DNA from: Candidatus Susulua stagnicola
GTDB lineage: Bacteria > Omnitrophota > Gorgyraeia > Duberdicusellales > 4484-171
Assembly (NCBI GenBank): GCA_030765735.1
Contig: JAVCBZ010000017.1
Span: 1 to 31,387, forward strand
Direction of reading: 5' to 3'
DNA: 31,387 nucleotides
The notes beneath the pieces were generated by a model that had not been told where the DNA came from, did not search any database, and saw only the letters and a program-made list of their open reading frames with translations. Both the position numbers and the translations under genes were made by a program. Positions 7,724 to 16,476 of this stretch are shown piece after piece (the first letter of the stretch is position 1; each line of letters starts with the position of its first letter).

Positions 7724-9088
7724 TTATTTTTTTAAATTAATCTTTACTTTAGAACAATCATCTTTTATTAAAAGTTTTTCTACGACTAAAGAAAGTATTC
7801 CTGAACCTATGTTTGCTAAACATAATCCTACAAATAATCCAATTAGTCCAGCTATTCGAATACCAATTATTGCTAAAGGAATATGAAATGCAAACATTCG
7901 AGTTAAATTTAATCCAGTAGCCAATAAAGGTTTATTTATAGCATTAAATACTGAAGCTGTCAAAAATACACAACCGCGTAAACCATAGCTTATTGGGATA
8001 ATCCACAAGTATAAAGTAATGTATCTTGCTACTTGAATATCTCCTCCAAATAAATTTCCTAAAGGAATTGCTAGTATTAAAAGTACAATAAAAGTCCCTA
8101 AACCCCATAATAAAGAGAATGTGTTTGATTTTCGAATAGCTTCTTTTACCCGATTAAAGTTTTTCGCTCCCCAATTTTGACCGACAAAAGGAACCAAGGC
8201 TGTAGCTAAAGCCATAATTAACAAAAAGGCGAACATTTCTATTTTTACAGCAACACCAAAAGCAGCAATTGCAATTGGTCCTAAGTTAGCGACTAAACGC
8301 ATAATTATTGACATAGTTAAAGGCATAAGTAATCGAGATGCTGCTGAAGGAATAGCCAGATAAGAAATTTGTTTTATTGAATTGCTAAATTCCTTAAAAG
8401 TTGGCAGAGAAAAATCAATTAACTTTTCTTTAAAGTGTAGAATTAATAATGAAAGTACCATAGCTGTAGCCCGAGCGACTACTGTTGCGATTGCTGCACC
8501 TTTTAAGCCTAGTTGTGGGAAACCCCAAAGTCCAAAAATTAATAACGGATCTAAAATAATATTAACAATTGTTGAGATAATCATAACCAGACTAGGGAAG
8601 AGCATATCACCGCATGCCCTAAGAGCATTGTTGCCGACCATAGGAATAACAATAAAGCCAATTCCTAAATACCAAATATTCATGTATTGTTTAATTAAGG
8701 GTAGGGTCTCATTATTAGCGCCGAGTGAACGAAATAACCAATCTATTGAAAGCAAACCAAAAATAGTAGCAATACCCATAATAAAAAGAGAAATGATAAT
8801 ACTATCAGTAGTAAGGCGTTGCACTTGGTGATGGTCTCCTCTGCCAATGGCTCGTGAGACTACTGACGAAGCAGCAACACCAAAACCTAAGATTATACCT
8901 ACAAAAAACATAATTACCGGAAAAGTAAAGCCGATTGCTGCTAATTCTTTTATACCAAGACGAGAAATAAAGAAAGCATCAACTAGATTAAATATTACCA
9001 TTGAAAGCAGACCGAAAACCATGGGTATTGAGAGCGAAATTAGCTTTTTTGTCACTAATCCCTGAGTAAGATGATTTTTTTTAGTCAT
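7724..9088 (-). CDS. MATE-family multidrug/cation antiporter
   Basis: A 454-residue, strongly hydrophobic protein with about twelve membrane segments arranged as two similar halves. The first begins with LVTKKLISLSIPMVFGLLSMVIFNLVDAFFI (abbreviated here), a typical MATE opening followed by RLGIKELAAIGFTFP. The second half shows the matching VPFVGQNWGAKNFNRVKEAI motif. Family members export drugs or metabolites using Na+ or H+ gradients across the inner membrane. The substrate cannot be read. It is separated from the upstream radical SAM gene by 126 AT-rich bases holding a near-perfect palindrome. Confidence 0.95.
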   Translation of the reverse strand: MTKKNHLTQGLVTKKLISLSIPMVFGLLSMVIFNLVDAFFISRLGIKELAAIGFTFPVIMFFVGIILGFGVAASSVVSRAIGRGDHHQVQRLTTDSIIISLFIMGIATIFGLLSIDWLFRSLGANNETLPLIKQYMNIWYLGIGFIVIPMVGNNALRACGDMLFPSLVMIISTIVNIILDPLLIFGLWGFPQLGLKGAAIATVVARATAMVLSLLILHFKEKLIDFSLPTFKEFSNSIKQISYLAIPSAASRLLMPLTMSIIMRLVANLGPIAIAAFGVAVKIEMFAFLLIMALATALVPFVGQNWGAKNFNRVKEAIRKSNTFSLLWGLGTFIVLLILAIPLGNLFGGDIQVARYITLYLWIIPISYGLRGCVFLTASVFNAINKPLLATGLNLTRMFAFHIPLAIIGIRIAGLIGLFVGLCLANIGSGILSLVVEKLLIKDDCSKVKINLKK

Positions 9089-9145
9089 AGTAGTGAAAAC
9101 GAATTATTTATTATTTTGACTGTTACAAAGAGAATTTATTTTAAT

Positions 9146-9171
9146 AAATTTAAGATTTCAAATCTAAATTT
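9146..9171. repeat. Near-perfect AT-rich palindrome between radical SAM and MATE genes
   Basis: The arms AAATTTAAGATTT (9146-9158) and AAATCTAAATTT (9160-9171) pair except for one bulged base, with a single base between them. It lies in the 126-base gap and could be an operator or part of a transcript end. There is no U-run after it on the minus strand, so a standard terminator is unlikely. Confidence 0.45.
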
Positions 9172-9214
9172 GTTAATTTTAATTCAATTATCTATAATAA
9201 AAATGGTCCTATTT

Positions 9215-10084
9215 TTATAAACCTCTTAGAAATTCCGGTTTTAACATCACTTCTCCATTAATAGCTAATTCAAGGGTATTAAGTAGTTTAATTTTATCTT
9301 TAGGAAAGCTCCCTTCTAAAGAAATATGGTTTGAAGCATGGTTTGAACGAAATATAGTTTTATTTAATTTAAGCCCTTTAATGATTTGATAAAATTCTTT
9401 CAATAGTTCTAAAGGATTTAATTCTTTAAAATTGCCTTTTTTAACTTCATCAGCTAACTCTGTATCGGGGATAACCATAAGCGATAAAAATGAAAGATAT
9501 CTTGGCTGCATTAGGTTTAAGGCCTCTATTGTGGCTTGAACATGGTCTTTAGAGTGTTTTAGGCCGCCTAAACCTAATAACACTATAACTGAAGATTTTA
9601 TTCCAGCTAGGGAGGCTCTATTAACTGCCTCAATCATTTCTATAGCTTTTGCCCGTTTATGGCAATAATCTAATATATCTTGGCTGCCGCTCTCTAGACC
9701 AATATAGATTAAGCTTAATTTATTATCTTTTAATTCTTTTAATTCGTCATCAGTTCTTTGGCTTATATTATGTCCATTAGCATAGCTTGAAATACGGGAA
9801 AGTTTTGGGAAAGCTTGAGCTATCTCTTTTAAAATCGGAACAAGTTTATGATTATCTAAAACTAAGGCATCTCCATCGATAAGAAATACTCGTCTGGTAT
9901 TCTTATCATAATCTGCTTGTTGTTTAATGTCAGCGGTAATCTCAGTACTATCCTTTATTGAAAAAGGTTTATTTTTGTAAATTCCACAAAAAATACAAAA
10001 ATTTGCTGAACAGCCGAGAGTTAGTTGAAGAAGAAAACTATTAGCTTCTGCCGGAGGTCTTATAACTGGTTCAATAATACTCAT
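9215..10084 (-). CDS. Radical SAM protein with CX4CX2C cluster motif
   Basis: A 289-residue protein with C25-X4-C30-X2-C33 (LGCSANFCIFCGIYK), a variant of the CX3CX2C radical SAM motif seen in a known group with GCSxNxCxFCGMYK-type sequences. Other core features are the VFLIDGDALVL strand, a GLESGSQDILDY motif and a KSSVIVLLGLGG strand, all expected of the elongator/HemN-like radical SAM barrel. It should cleave S-adenosylmethionine to start a radical reaction; the substrate is unknown. No accessory cysteine domain is seen. The gene is not obviously part of an operon. Confidence 0.9.
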   Translation of the reverse strand: MSIIEPVIRPPAEANSFLLQLTLGCSANFCIFCGIYKNKPFSIKDSTEITADIKQQADYDKNTRRVFLIDGDALVLDNHKLVPILKEIAQAFPKLSRISSYANGHNISQRTDDELKELKDNKLSLIYIGLESGSQDILDYCHKRAKAIEMIEAVNRASLAGIKSSVIVLLGLGGLKHSKDHVQATIEALNLMQPRYLSFLSLMVIPDTELADEVKKGNFKELNPLELLKEFYQIIKGLKLNKTIFRSNHASNHISLEGSFPKDKIKLLNTLELAINGEVMLKPEFLRGL

Positions 10085-10218
10085 AGTCTTATTAAATGGT
10101 CTATATTTTTTTAAACTAAATTATTTATAAATATAAAAGGAGATTAGAAGCAGGATACTCCTTGTAAGATTCATGTTTTAGTATAATATTACTCTTAGCA
10201 GCTAATCTTTGCAATCTT

Positions 10219-10785
10219 TTATTCAATAAATCCTATATGGTAGGACTTTAATTTCGTGTTAAGACTCTTTCTGCGATTGTCTGATAAGCTATTAAGTTCA
10301 GTTTTAAAAAATTTACTATGATTTTTTATATGAGTATGAAGTAGTTCATGGAGTATAACATAATCAATTAAATCATCAGGAAGCCTTAGCAGCTTAATAT
10401 TTAGATTTATTCTGTTATCTTTGGTACAACTACCCCAACGGGTTTTTTGATTACGAATAGAAATGCTTTTGTAGTTGAATCCATATTTTTCTGCTATGTC
10501 TTTAGTTCTTTGGATAAGCTTTAATTTTTGTTGTCTAAGGGTTAAGCTTGAGACATCTTTTAAGATCTTTTTATGGTTTTCTTTTAAAAAACTAAGTTTA
10601 TCTAAGTTTTTTCTTATCCAGTTTATTTTTTGATTAACAAATTTCTTAGCTTCTCTTAAAGAAATTCTATTAGGAATTATAACTTTAACTGGGCTAGCTG
10701 GTTTTATGCTTATAGTAAGGTTTTTTCTGGAGAATTTAGATTTTTCAAATAATACTGGGCCAATACCGTTAATTTCAATTATCAC
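10219..10785 (-). CDS. YgjP-like (DUF45) zinc metallopeptidase
   Basis: The 188-residue product contains the family signature KTRWGSC (about 114-120) and the zincin site H146-E147-X2-H150 with the downstream NHS His at 156 (HELLHTHIKNHSKFF). This matches the YgjP/DUF45 family, predicted metal-dependent peptidases of the SprT/WLM kind. The start is GTG (10783-10785), two bases after the TAG of the upstream small membrane protein. No good ribosome binding site precedes it, so translation is probably coupled to that gene. The natural substrate is unknown. Confidence 0.92.
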   Translation of the reverse strand: MIIEINGIGPVLFEKSKFSRKNLTISIKPASPVKVIIPNRISLREAKKFVNQKINWIRKNLDKLSFLKENHKKILKDVSSLTLRQQKLKLIQRTKDIAEKYGFNYKSISIRNQKTRWGSCTKDNRINLNIKLLRLPDDLIDYVILHELLHTHIKNHSKFFKTELNSLSDNRRKSLNTKLKSYHIGFIE

Positions 10786-10787
10786 AG

Positions 10788-10958
10788 CTAAAGTTCTTTG
10801 TATTCAGCGTCAATAATATTTCCTTTGGGTTTATTTTGCTTTGTTTTTGTGTGTTTAGATGTTTTTGAGGCTAGAAAAAAGAAAATAAAAAGCCTAAAAA
10901 GGATTTTAATTAGGTAATAAAATAAGAATATTTTAAATAAAAATGATATTAAATGCAT
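10788..10958 (-). CDS. Small single-span membrane protein ending in a DAEYKEL tail (56 aa)
   Basis: The ATG at 10956-10958 opens 56 codons ending in TAG at 10788-10790. Residues 1-30 are almost wholly hydrophobic and aromatic (one membrane helix), residues 31-46 are Lys/Thr-rich, and the product ends GNIIDAEYKEL. That acidic end resembles small membrane proteins of the DUF4834 type, which end in D-x-E-Y/F-E motifs; this is recall and unverified. It is positioned 2 bases upstream of the metallopeptidase gene. A promoter with TATAAT six bases before the ATG suggests a leaderless transcript covering both genes. Confidence 0.72.
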   Translation of the reverse strand: MHLISFLFKIFLFYYLIKILFRLFIFFFLASKTSKHTKTKQNKPKGNIIDAEYKEL

Positions 10959-10964
10959 AGTTTG

Positions 10965-10992
10965 ATTATACTCTTTAAAGTTAGTAATTCAA
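10965..10992 (-). promoter_or_regulatory. Promoter for small membrane protein/metallopeptidase, apparently leaderless
   Basis: On the minus strand TTGAAT (10987-10992) and TATAAT (10965-10970) are separated by 16 bases. Only 6 bases (CAAACT) lie between the -10 box and the ATG, so transcription should start at about the A of the start codon. No ribosome binding site is present, consistent with a leaderless message. Confidence 0.65.
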
Positions 10993-10994
10993 GG

Positions 10995-12911
10995 TTATTG
11001 GATAAAAGAACTCTTAAGTTTAATAATTTCTTCTCCGATTTCCTTAAGTCGTGTTTTTATCTCAGTCAAACGCTTATGATAAACTTGAGATGTTTGATCA
11101 TTATGGAAGTTTTGACGGTTGCTTAAGCTACGAGTTTTAGAATAATCTTCTAATTCAAGCTTTTCTTTCTCTTTTCTAAGTGTTTTTATTGCTTTTGCTG
11201 TTTTAAAATTATGCTTTTTTAGATTGATAACTACTTTTTCAGGTATTGGTTTTTTCTTATTTTTTGATTTAGATAATTTAAATTTTGATTTATTTTTTGA
11301 TGAATTTATTGGTTTATCTAAATCTCCACTTTTTATTTTTTCCCAGTAATAGTCAAAATTACCAGGGAATTTTCTGACTCGGCCAGACTTAACGTCAAAA
11401 ACTGTATTAGCTATTGAACGAACAAAGTGTATGTCATGACTTATAAATACAAGAGTTCCTTGATAGGCTTTAAGAGCTCTGACTAAAGCCTCTATAGCAT
11501 CGATATCTAAGTGAGTTGTTGGTTCATCAAGAAGAAGGAGATTCGGAGGGTTAATAAGTAATTTTGCTAAAATAAGCCGACTTTTTTCTCCTCCGGATAA
11601 TACAGTTACTTTTTTTTCAATATCATCTCCAGTGAATAAAAATAAACTTAGGATTGTTCTTATCCTATCTGTGGCTGTATTGTCTCCAGAAGCTGAGCGA
11701 TATACTTCTTCGAAGACTGTATTGTTAGAGTCTAGAACTTCCATTCTTCGTTGTGAAAAATAGCCGATACTGACATTATGACCTAAAGTACGTTTTCCAC
11801 TATCAGTATCGATCGCTCCAGCCAATATTTTAAGCAAAGTAGATTTTCCGGCTCCATTTTCACCGACCAATACAGCTTTTTCTCCCTGGATTATTTCAAA
11901 GTAGAAATTTTTATATACTTCTATATCACCATATGATTTAAATATTTTTTCTAAGTTAACAACCTGGTGTCCACTTTTTGTAGTAGTAGGAAAAGTAAAA
12001 TTTCTAATGCTTTCTCGACGGCGCATTGGAACATTTATTCCTTTCATCTTCTCAATGATTCTTTTTTTTGCTCGGACCTGAGAAGCTTTGTTTGGTTGAC
12101 CGTGAAAGCGATATATGAATTGTTGCAATTGCTTACGCTTTTTTTCTTGCTCAGTTGATTGTTTTAAGAGATGGGTTGCTTTTTCATCTTGTATTTTTTG
12201 ATAATTTTTATAATTACCTTTTATTTTAGTTATTACTTGGTTTTCTAAGACTAAAATATGATTAGTTACCTGATCAAGAAAATCTTTATCATGTGAGATC
12301 ATAATAAAAGTTCCTGAAAAACTGAGCAAATAATCTTTAAACCATATAGCAGCTGATAAATCAAGATGGTTCATAGGCTCATCAAGCAAAAGTATGTCGT
12401 AATGACAGGTTAAGAGCCTAGCCAGTAATACTCTCATTTGCCATCCTCCACTAAGCTCGCTTACTGGTTGTTTAAGTGTTTTTTCAGTAAAACCTAAACC
12501 AGTAAGAATTTTTTTAGCTTTATGTTCTAGCTCAAAGTAGCCTCTGAATTCTAAATTGTGTAAGATGTCTCCATAGTGTTCTGATCCAGCTTTACCCTGA
12601 TCTTCCATTTGTTTTTTTTCTTTAACCAAATTTTTTATAGCGGTATCACCCTTTACTGCTTCAGATAAAACCGAAGTTTTAGATTTAAAAGCTGCTTCTT
12701 GAGGTAAGTAGCCAATATGAATATTCTTTTTTATTTGTACTGAACCAGAGGTTGATTCTTCTAGTCCAAGAATAATTGAGAAAAGTGTACTTTTGCCAGC
12801 ACCATTAGGCCCAACTAGACCGGATTTAATTCCTCGGTTGAGAGTAAGATTTATTCCCTCAAAAAGAGTTCGGGCTCCGTAAGATTTGGAAAGGTTATTT
12901 AAAGTAATCAT
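10995..12911 (-). CDS. ABC-F family ATPase (duplicated ATP-binding cassettes)
   Basis: A 638-residue protein with two ABC domains and no membrane segments. Walker A motifs are GLVGPNGAGKSTL (near residue 32) and VLVGENGAGKSTL (near 350). The signatures are LSGGWQMRVLLARLL and LSGGEKSRLILAKLL, and the Walker B motifs are LLLDEPMNHLD and LLLDEPTTHLD. The N(H)HLD forms are typical of ABC-F (Uup/YheS/EttA) proteins, which act on ribosomes as translation factors or antibiotic-protection proteins. The linker between domains and the C-terminal ~110 residues are Lys-rich and coiled-coil-like, most like the Uup/YheS branch. Subfamily and role are not decided by sequence alone. Confidence 0.95.
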   Translation of the reverse strand: MITLNNLSKSYGARTLFEGINLTLNRGIKSGLVGPNGAGKSTLFSIILGLEESTSGSVQIKKNIHIGYLPQEAAFKSKTSVLSEAVKGDTAIKNLVKEKKQMEDQGKAGSEHYGDILHNLEFRGYFELEHKAKKILTGLGFTEKTLKQPVSELSGGWQMRVLLARLLTCHYDILLLDEPMNHLDLSAAIWFKDYLLSFSGTFIMISHDKDFLDQVTNHILVLENQVITKIKGNYKNYQKIQDEKATHLLKQSTEQEKKRKQLQQFIYRFHGQPNKASQVRAKKRIIEKMKGINVPMRRRESIRNFTFPTTTKSGHQVVNLEKIFKSYGDIEVYKNFYFEIIQGEKAVLVGENGAGKSTLLKILAGAIDTDSGKRTLGHNVSIGYFSQRRMEVLDSNNTVFEEVYRSASGDNTATDRIRTILSLFLFTGDDIEKKVTVLSGGEKSRLILAKLLINPPNLLLLDEPTTHLDIDAIEALVRALKAYQGTLVFISHDIHFVRSIANTVFDVKSGRVRKFPGNFDYYWEKIKSGDLDKPINSSKNKSKFKLSKSKNKKKPIPEKVVINLKKHNFKTAKAIKTLRKEKEKLELEDYSKTRSLSNRQNFHNDQTSQVYHKRLTEIKTRLKEIGEEIIKLKSSFIQ

Positions 12912-12982
12912 AGATTAAATTTAAAATAAACTAAAATGAAATAAAATATATTATATTATAATATAGTAAAGTAGAAAATATT

Positions 12983-13654
12983 TTAAGATTTCTCAATCAT
13001 AAGTCTTTTAATAGTCTTAGCTAGCTTTTCAATGTCGCTAGCCACATTGCCAGGAAGTATTTTAAGCACTTCAATTTCATTTTTAAATGCTTTTAAAAGT
13101 CCTAAAAAGCGGTTTATAGCTATTTGTCTATGTTTAGTCCTAACTTCCTCAGGGTTAACATCTTTTCGACGTTTCATTATTAAGGCGGTTAAGTCTTTTT
13201 TTATTTCTTTTGATTCCTTACCTCCGCCAATAATTTCTTTTTTTACCTTTTCGTAATCACCTTGATCTAAAGATTTTTTTGCTTTACGCAGAATATCTGT
13301 GGTCTCAAGAGTTAAAGATGGTTTATCGACTAAAGAGCTATCTTCTGACTCATCGCTTAAGTACAATGACTCTTTTTCTGATTCAAGAAAGGTATAGGAA
13401 CGAATAAGTTTCATTGCAGTATGTTTGCGTATATGAACTTCTTTTTCAGTATAACGGTCAAATTTTTCATAACCCCAATTACGATAGAGTTTATCTTTAT
13501 AAACTGTATGTAGGGCGCCAGCTAAAGTGCGCCAGGAGTTTTTAAAATCTAAAGTAGCTTTTCTAACATGGATTCTCACATCTGCTGGATCCATTTCTGA
13601 TAAATTTTTATTCTGACTAGGCAAATCAATTATTGACGGTGAATTCAATTGCAT
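12983..13654 (-). CDS. Protein of unknown function, helical, possibly DNA-binding
   Basis: This 223-residue soluble protein has no recognised family. Residues 25-90 include RNWGYEKFDRYTEKEVHIRK followed by TAMKLIRSYTFL, which looks like a helix-turn-helix-like or phage/plasmid-type small helical domain. The middle (95-120) is acidic, and the rest is Lys-rich helix ending in KRLMIEKS. An AAAGGAG ribosome binding site lies at proper distance from the ATG at 13654, and an extended -10 promoter lies upstream. It seems to be a single-gene unit between PLD and ABC-F genes. A DNA-related role is a guess. Confidence 0.7.
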   Translation of the reverse strand: MQLNSPSIIDLPSQNKNLSEMDPADVRIHVRKATLDFKNSWRTLAGALHTVYKDKLYRNWGYEKFDRYTEKEVHIRKHTAMKLIRSYTFLESEKESLYLSDESEDSSLVDKPSLTLETTDILRKAKKSLDQGDYEKVKKEIIGGGKESKEIKKDLTALIMKRRKDVNPEEVRTKHRQIAINRFLGLLKAFKNEIEVLKILPGNVASDIEKLAKTIKRLMIEKS

Positions 13655-13695
13655 CTAACTCCTTTTGTTAATTAGGTTGTGAATATAATTTTGTT

Positions 13696-13704
13696 ATTAT
13701 ACCA
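13696..13704 (-). promoter_or_regulatory. Extended -10 promoter (TGGTATAAT) for the unknown gene at 12983-13654
   Basis: Minus-strand TGGTATAAT is an extended -10 element (TGnTATAAT) about 42 bases before the ATG. No convincing -35 box is seen at 16-18 bases, as often with extended -10 promoters. The predicted leader contains the AAAGGAG binding site. Confidence 0.5.
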
Positions 13705-13720
13705 CTAACTTATAGTTTTT

Positions 13721-15451
13721 CTAGAGTAATGGTTGCATCGAGCCTAGAAAGGTTTTTATCAATCTGGCTTTGATTTCTTTTTCGGTTAACTGGACATCAG
13801 GGAATGGTCCAGCATATTTATAATTAGTGTAGAAGCCTTTATCCAAGCATGGTATAGCAGTTTTCCCTGGTTTTAACTCAAAACTTCCTGAATAAGTAAA
13901 TGGCCAAATGTCAATGATTGGGATTAAATGTAGAAGATTAGACAACAAGTTGTTTAGGTCTGAGGCTACTGGCATTCTCTGTTGTTTAGCAATAGTCCAG
14001 CTGTTTTGATTAGCCATGTCACGACGGATATCTTTTTCAATAACCTCAGCTACTGTTTTATCATCAATGATTACTCCAACTTCAGTATTTAGATAAGCAG
14101 ACCGCGGATCAAGATTAAATGAGCCAATCCAAACTTTTTCGCTATCAACAATATAAACCTTAGAGTGTAGACAAGTAATATAGTCTTTAGTGCGTTTATC
14201 TTTGTTGATTGGTGTGATCATTAAGTCGAGGTCTTTGGGTTTTAGTTTTAGTTCAAACATTTGCCAACGAAAAGAATCAAGGTATTTTTTTTTATTCTTA
14301 TAAGAAAAAGCATAAGCATGTATATGATCAGCAGATGATAAGCTATTGCTGGATACTAATATTTCTAGGTTTGGTTTGGTTTTTGCTAATTTCCTAAAGT
14401 ACTTAGTATTTCTATTTCCAATAATGACATAAGGGGTTTGTATAACTAAAGATTTTTTGGCTTGCTGAAAAAAATGACCTAATTCATAAGTTGTTTTTGT
14501 AACTTTGTCTTTTCCAATTTGGCCAGCTTTACCTGGTTTATCAGCAATAAATTTAATTTTTTTAACTTCATAAGTAATATCAAGGATTCTTTTGTTTAAA
14601 CAAGTTTTATTTACTTCGCAAGCATTTAATTCAGTAAATAAATCTGAAAGCATAAAACTGCTCTTCGAAGAGTAGTTAGTATATTTATTATTCTTAATTA
14701 AGTATTGAACATCAATCATATTTTTACTTGGTACTGATAAGGGGTGAGTCCAGTATTCAATAAACGAATCAGTCATTTTTTTAACAATTTTACTGGTAAT
14801 CATCACTCCGTAATCTTTAAAATTTCTGGTTCTTCCTCTATCATAATAATCATTCTGATAATTGCGACCACCAGTAATAGCGATTCTATCGTCAACTATA
14901 AATATTTTATTATGCATTCTTTGGTTAAAGCCTCTAAAATTCAGAATAGCTTTTTTAATCATAGCCAATTTTGATGGAACAATATCTTTTGAAATTGGAT
15001 TATATAATTTAATTTCAATATTAGGATCAGCAGTAGTTAAAAAGGTGATTAGCTTAAAGTCTTTAGCGGATATTAAATAATCAAGAATAATTTTAACCTT
15101 TACTCCTCTTTTGGCAGCTTGAATTAATTCGTAAATCATAAAACGACTAGTTTCATCACTACCCCATATAAATGTTTGGATAAGGATTGATTTTTGGGCT
15201 TGGCGGATAAGATGAGTTCTAGCTAGCAAAGCGTTATCGCCATTATTAAGAATGGTCACATAATGTGATCGATTCTTCTTACTGTTGATTAGGAATTGTT
15301 CAATTGGTGAGTCAGGATAAGTTAAGCTATCGTTAGTGTGTAAGTTTTCCGATGTTAAGCAAGACAAATTCTTTTGGCCTAAAGAATTAGCACAAGAAAT
15401 ATTTATGCTGATTAGGCAAAAGATAAAAATCCAAACCAATTTTCTTCTCAT
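13721..15451 (-). CDS. Exported phospholipase D / cardiolipin synthase ClsC-like protein
   Basis: A 576-residue protein with two HKD catalytic motifs. The first is H180-N-K182-X4-D187 (MHNKIFIVDD), followed by GGRNYQNDYYD. The second, around residue 445, is HSKVYIVD, followed by IGSFNLDPRSAYLNTEVG. The layout matches the YmdC/ClsC branch of phospholipase D enzymes, which make cardiolipin or other phosphatidyl-transfer products in the inner membrane. The N-terminus is a signal peptide whose ISINISC could be a lipobox, but Asn at -3 is unusual, so lipidation is doubtful. It follows the glycosyltransferase-like gene by 11 bases, suggesting joint action in envelope lipid synthesis. Confidence 0.92.
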   Translation of the reverse strand: MRRKLVWIFIFCLISINISCANSLGQKNLSCLTSENLHTNDSLTYPDSPIEQFLINSKKNRSHYVTILNNGDNALLARTHLIRQAQKSILIQTFIWGSDETSRFMIYELIQAAKRGVKVKIILDYLISAKDFKLITFLTTADPNIEIKLYNPISKDIVPSKLAMIKKAILNFRGFNQRMHNKIFIVDDRIAITGGRNYQNDYYDRGRTRNFKDYGVMITSKIVKKMTDSFIEYWTHPLSVPSKNMIDVQYLIKNNKYTNYSSKSSFMLSDLFTELNACEVNKTCLNKRILDITYEVKKIKFIADKPGKAGQIGKDKVTKTTYELGHFFQQAKKSLVIQTPYVIIGNRNTKYFRKLAKTKPNLEILVSSNSLSSADHIHAYAFSYKNKKKYLDSFRWQMFELKLKPKDLDLMITPINKDKRTKDYITCLHSKVYIVDSEKVWIGSFNLDPRSAYLNTEVGVIIDDKTVAEVIEKDIRRDMANQNSWTIAKQQRMPVASDLNNLLSNLLHLIPIIDIWPFTYSGSFELKPGKTAIPCLDKGFYTNYKYAGPFPDVQLTEKEIKARLIKTFLGSMQPLL

Positions 15452-15462
15452 TATTTTATTAA

Positions 15463-16404
15463 TTATACACCTAGCAGGGCTCTTAGGGTAGTTCTGGCAG
15501 TTTCCATGATACCTTTTGATTTATAACGAAGATTATCATAGTCATTGCTAAAAGCAGTATATTGTTCTTCAAATTTTTCTGCAGTTATATTTTTCTTCCT
15601 TTTTGGTTCCTTGATCTCTCGCCATAACAAAGAAAGCATTCTTTCAGTTCTTTCTATTTGGTCGACACATCCCTTGTAATCTCTGAAAGATTTTTCATCA
15701 GATAAAGTTCCTAAAGCTGATACTGATATATTATATTTCCATTTTGCTTTGTCATAATTCCAAAATTTAATAAGAAAGTTTAAAGTTTGTTCATAAGCAA
15801 AATTTTTATTATTGATTAAAAATTCGTTTAAAACAGATGTTTTAATATTAAGAAATTCAGATCTAGGTCTGTTAAGTGGTAAAGTTCTAATGCCTTGTGA
15901 TATTTCAGGAAACCAGTTTGCTAGAAGTGGGTATGTTCCATAAGTGTCTACCATGCTTTTTGCACTATACTTATCTCCGGTTCTAAAATCTCCTATGGTA
16001 ATATCTGAGTCTGCTATTTTAATAAACTTTTCTAGGTTGTTATAGAATTCAACATCTTCATGGATATAATCAATATCACCAGGTATTTGTATAATTCTTT
16101 CTATTTTAGGATAATTATCCAGTATATAACCCCAACCAGCTAGCCATGTTTGGCATGTATCAACAGACCAAGTTTGTACGATTTCAAGAGTACTTTGTCT
16201 TTTATCCTTTAAAAAAGAAACAGCATCTCCTCTTATAGCTGTGCTTCTGGGTAGCATAACAATTGGCTTGGGGTCAATTTTTCGGCATGTATCAATTGTC
16301 CACCAAAAATACCATTCGCATTTACTACTATTCTCATAGCCTAGATATGGAAAAATAATAATAACTTTAGACTTTGAACTTGAACTATTAGATTGTTCTG
16401 ACAT
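15463..16404 (-). CDS. Putative GT-A-fold glycosyltransferase-like protein
   Basis: The 313-residue soluble protein begins with a Ser-rich stretch and then a Rossmann-like start (SKVIIIFPYLGYENSSKC). A segment IIQIPGDIDYI at about 125-135 could be the D-x-D metal/nucleotide motif of a GT-A glycosyltransferase. SDITIGDFRTGDKY and a later NRPRSEFLNIKTSVL block also fit that fold. There is no firm family match, and a nucleotidyl- or phosphoglycerate-linked sugar synthase is equally possible. It is placed between a sugar symporter and a phospholipase D gene, 11 bases from the latter, which fits sugar or glycolipid metabolism. Confidence 0.6.
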   Translation of the reverse strand: MSEQSNSSSSKSKVIIIFPYLGYENSSKCEWYFWWTIDTCRKIDPKPIVMLPRSTAIRGDAVSFLKDKRQSTLEIVQTWSVDTCQTWLAGWGYILDNYPKIERIIQIPGDIDYIHEDVEFYNNLEKFIKIADSDITIGDFRTGDKYSAKSMVDTYGTYPLLANWFPEISQGIRTLPLNRPRSEFLNIKTSVLNEFLINNKNFAYEQTLNFLIKFWNYDKAKWKYNISVSALGTLSDEKSFRDYKGCVDQIERTERMLSLLWREIKEPKRKKNITAEKFEEQYTAFSNDYDNLRYKSKGIMETARTTLRALLGV

Positions 16405-16425
16405 CTCTTATCTTTTGTTCCAGGT

Positions 16426-16476
16426 GTGGTTTGCCGCTTGAATCCAATGGTTAGCAAGCGTAGCGCGTCGAACCAC
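16426..16476. repeat. Nested inverted repeat at the 3' end of the symporter gene
   Basis: GTGGTT (16426-16431) pairs with AACCAC (16471-16476), and inside it CGCTTG (16435-16440) pairs with CAAGCG (16455-16460). The outer right arm touches the symporter stop codon. The GC-rich TAGCGCGTCG text looks like a mobile palindromic repeat rather than a terminator, since no U-run follows. Other copies were not found in this window. Confidence 0.55.

Noticed and set aside
8382..9065. Two plus-strand open frames opposite the MATE gene
   Set aside because: Antisense to well-conserved membrane segments; no promoter or binding site and no family resemblance.
10085..10218. Short peptide gene or attenuator in the gap upstream of the radical SAM gene
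   Set aside because: The only ATG-led frame has about 16 codons with no clear binding site; a 6-bp stem AAGGAG/CTCCTT is too weak to call.
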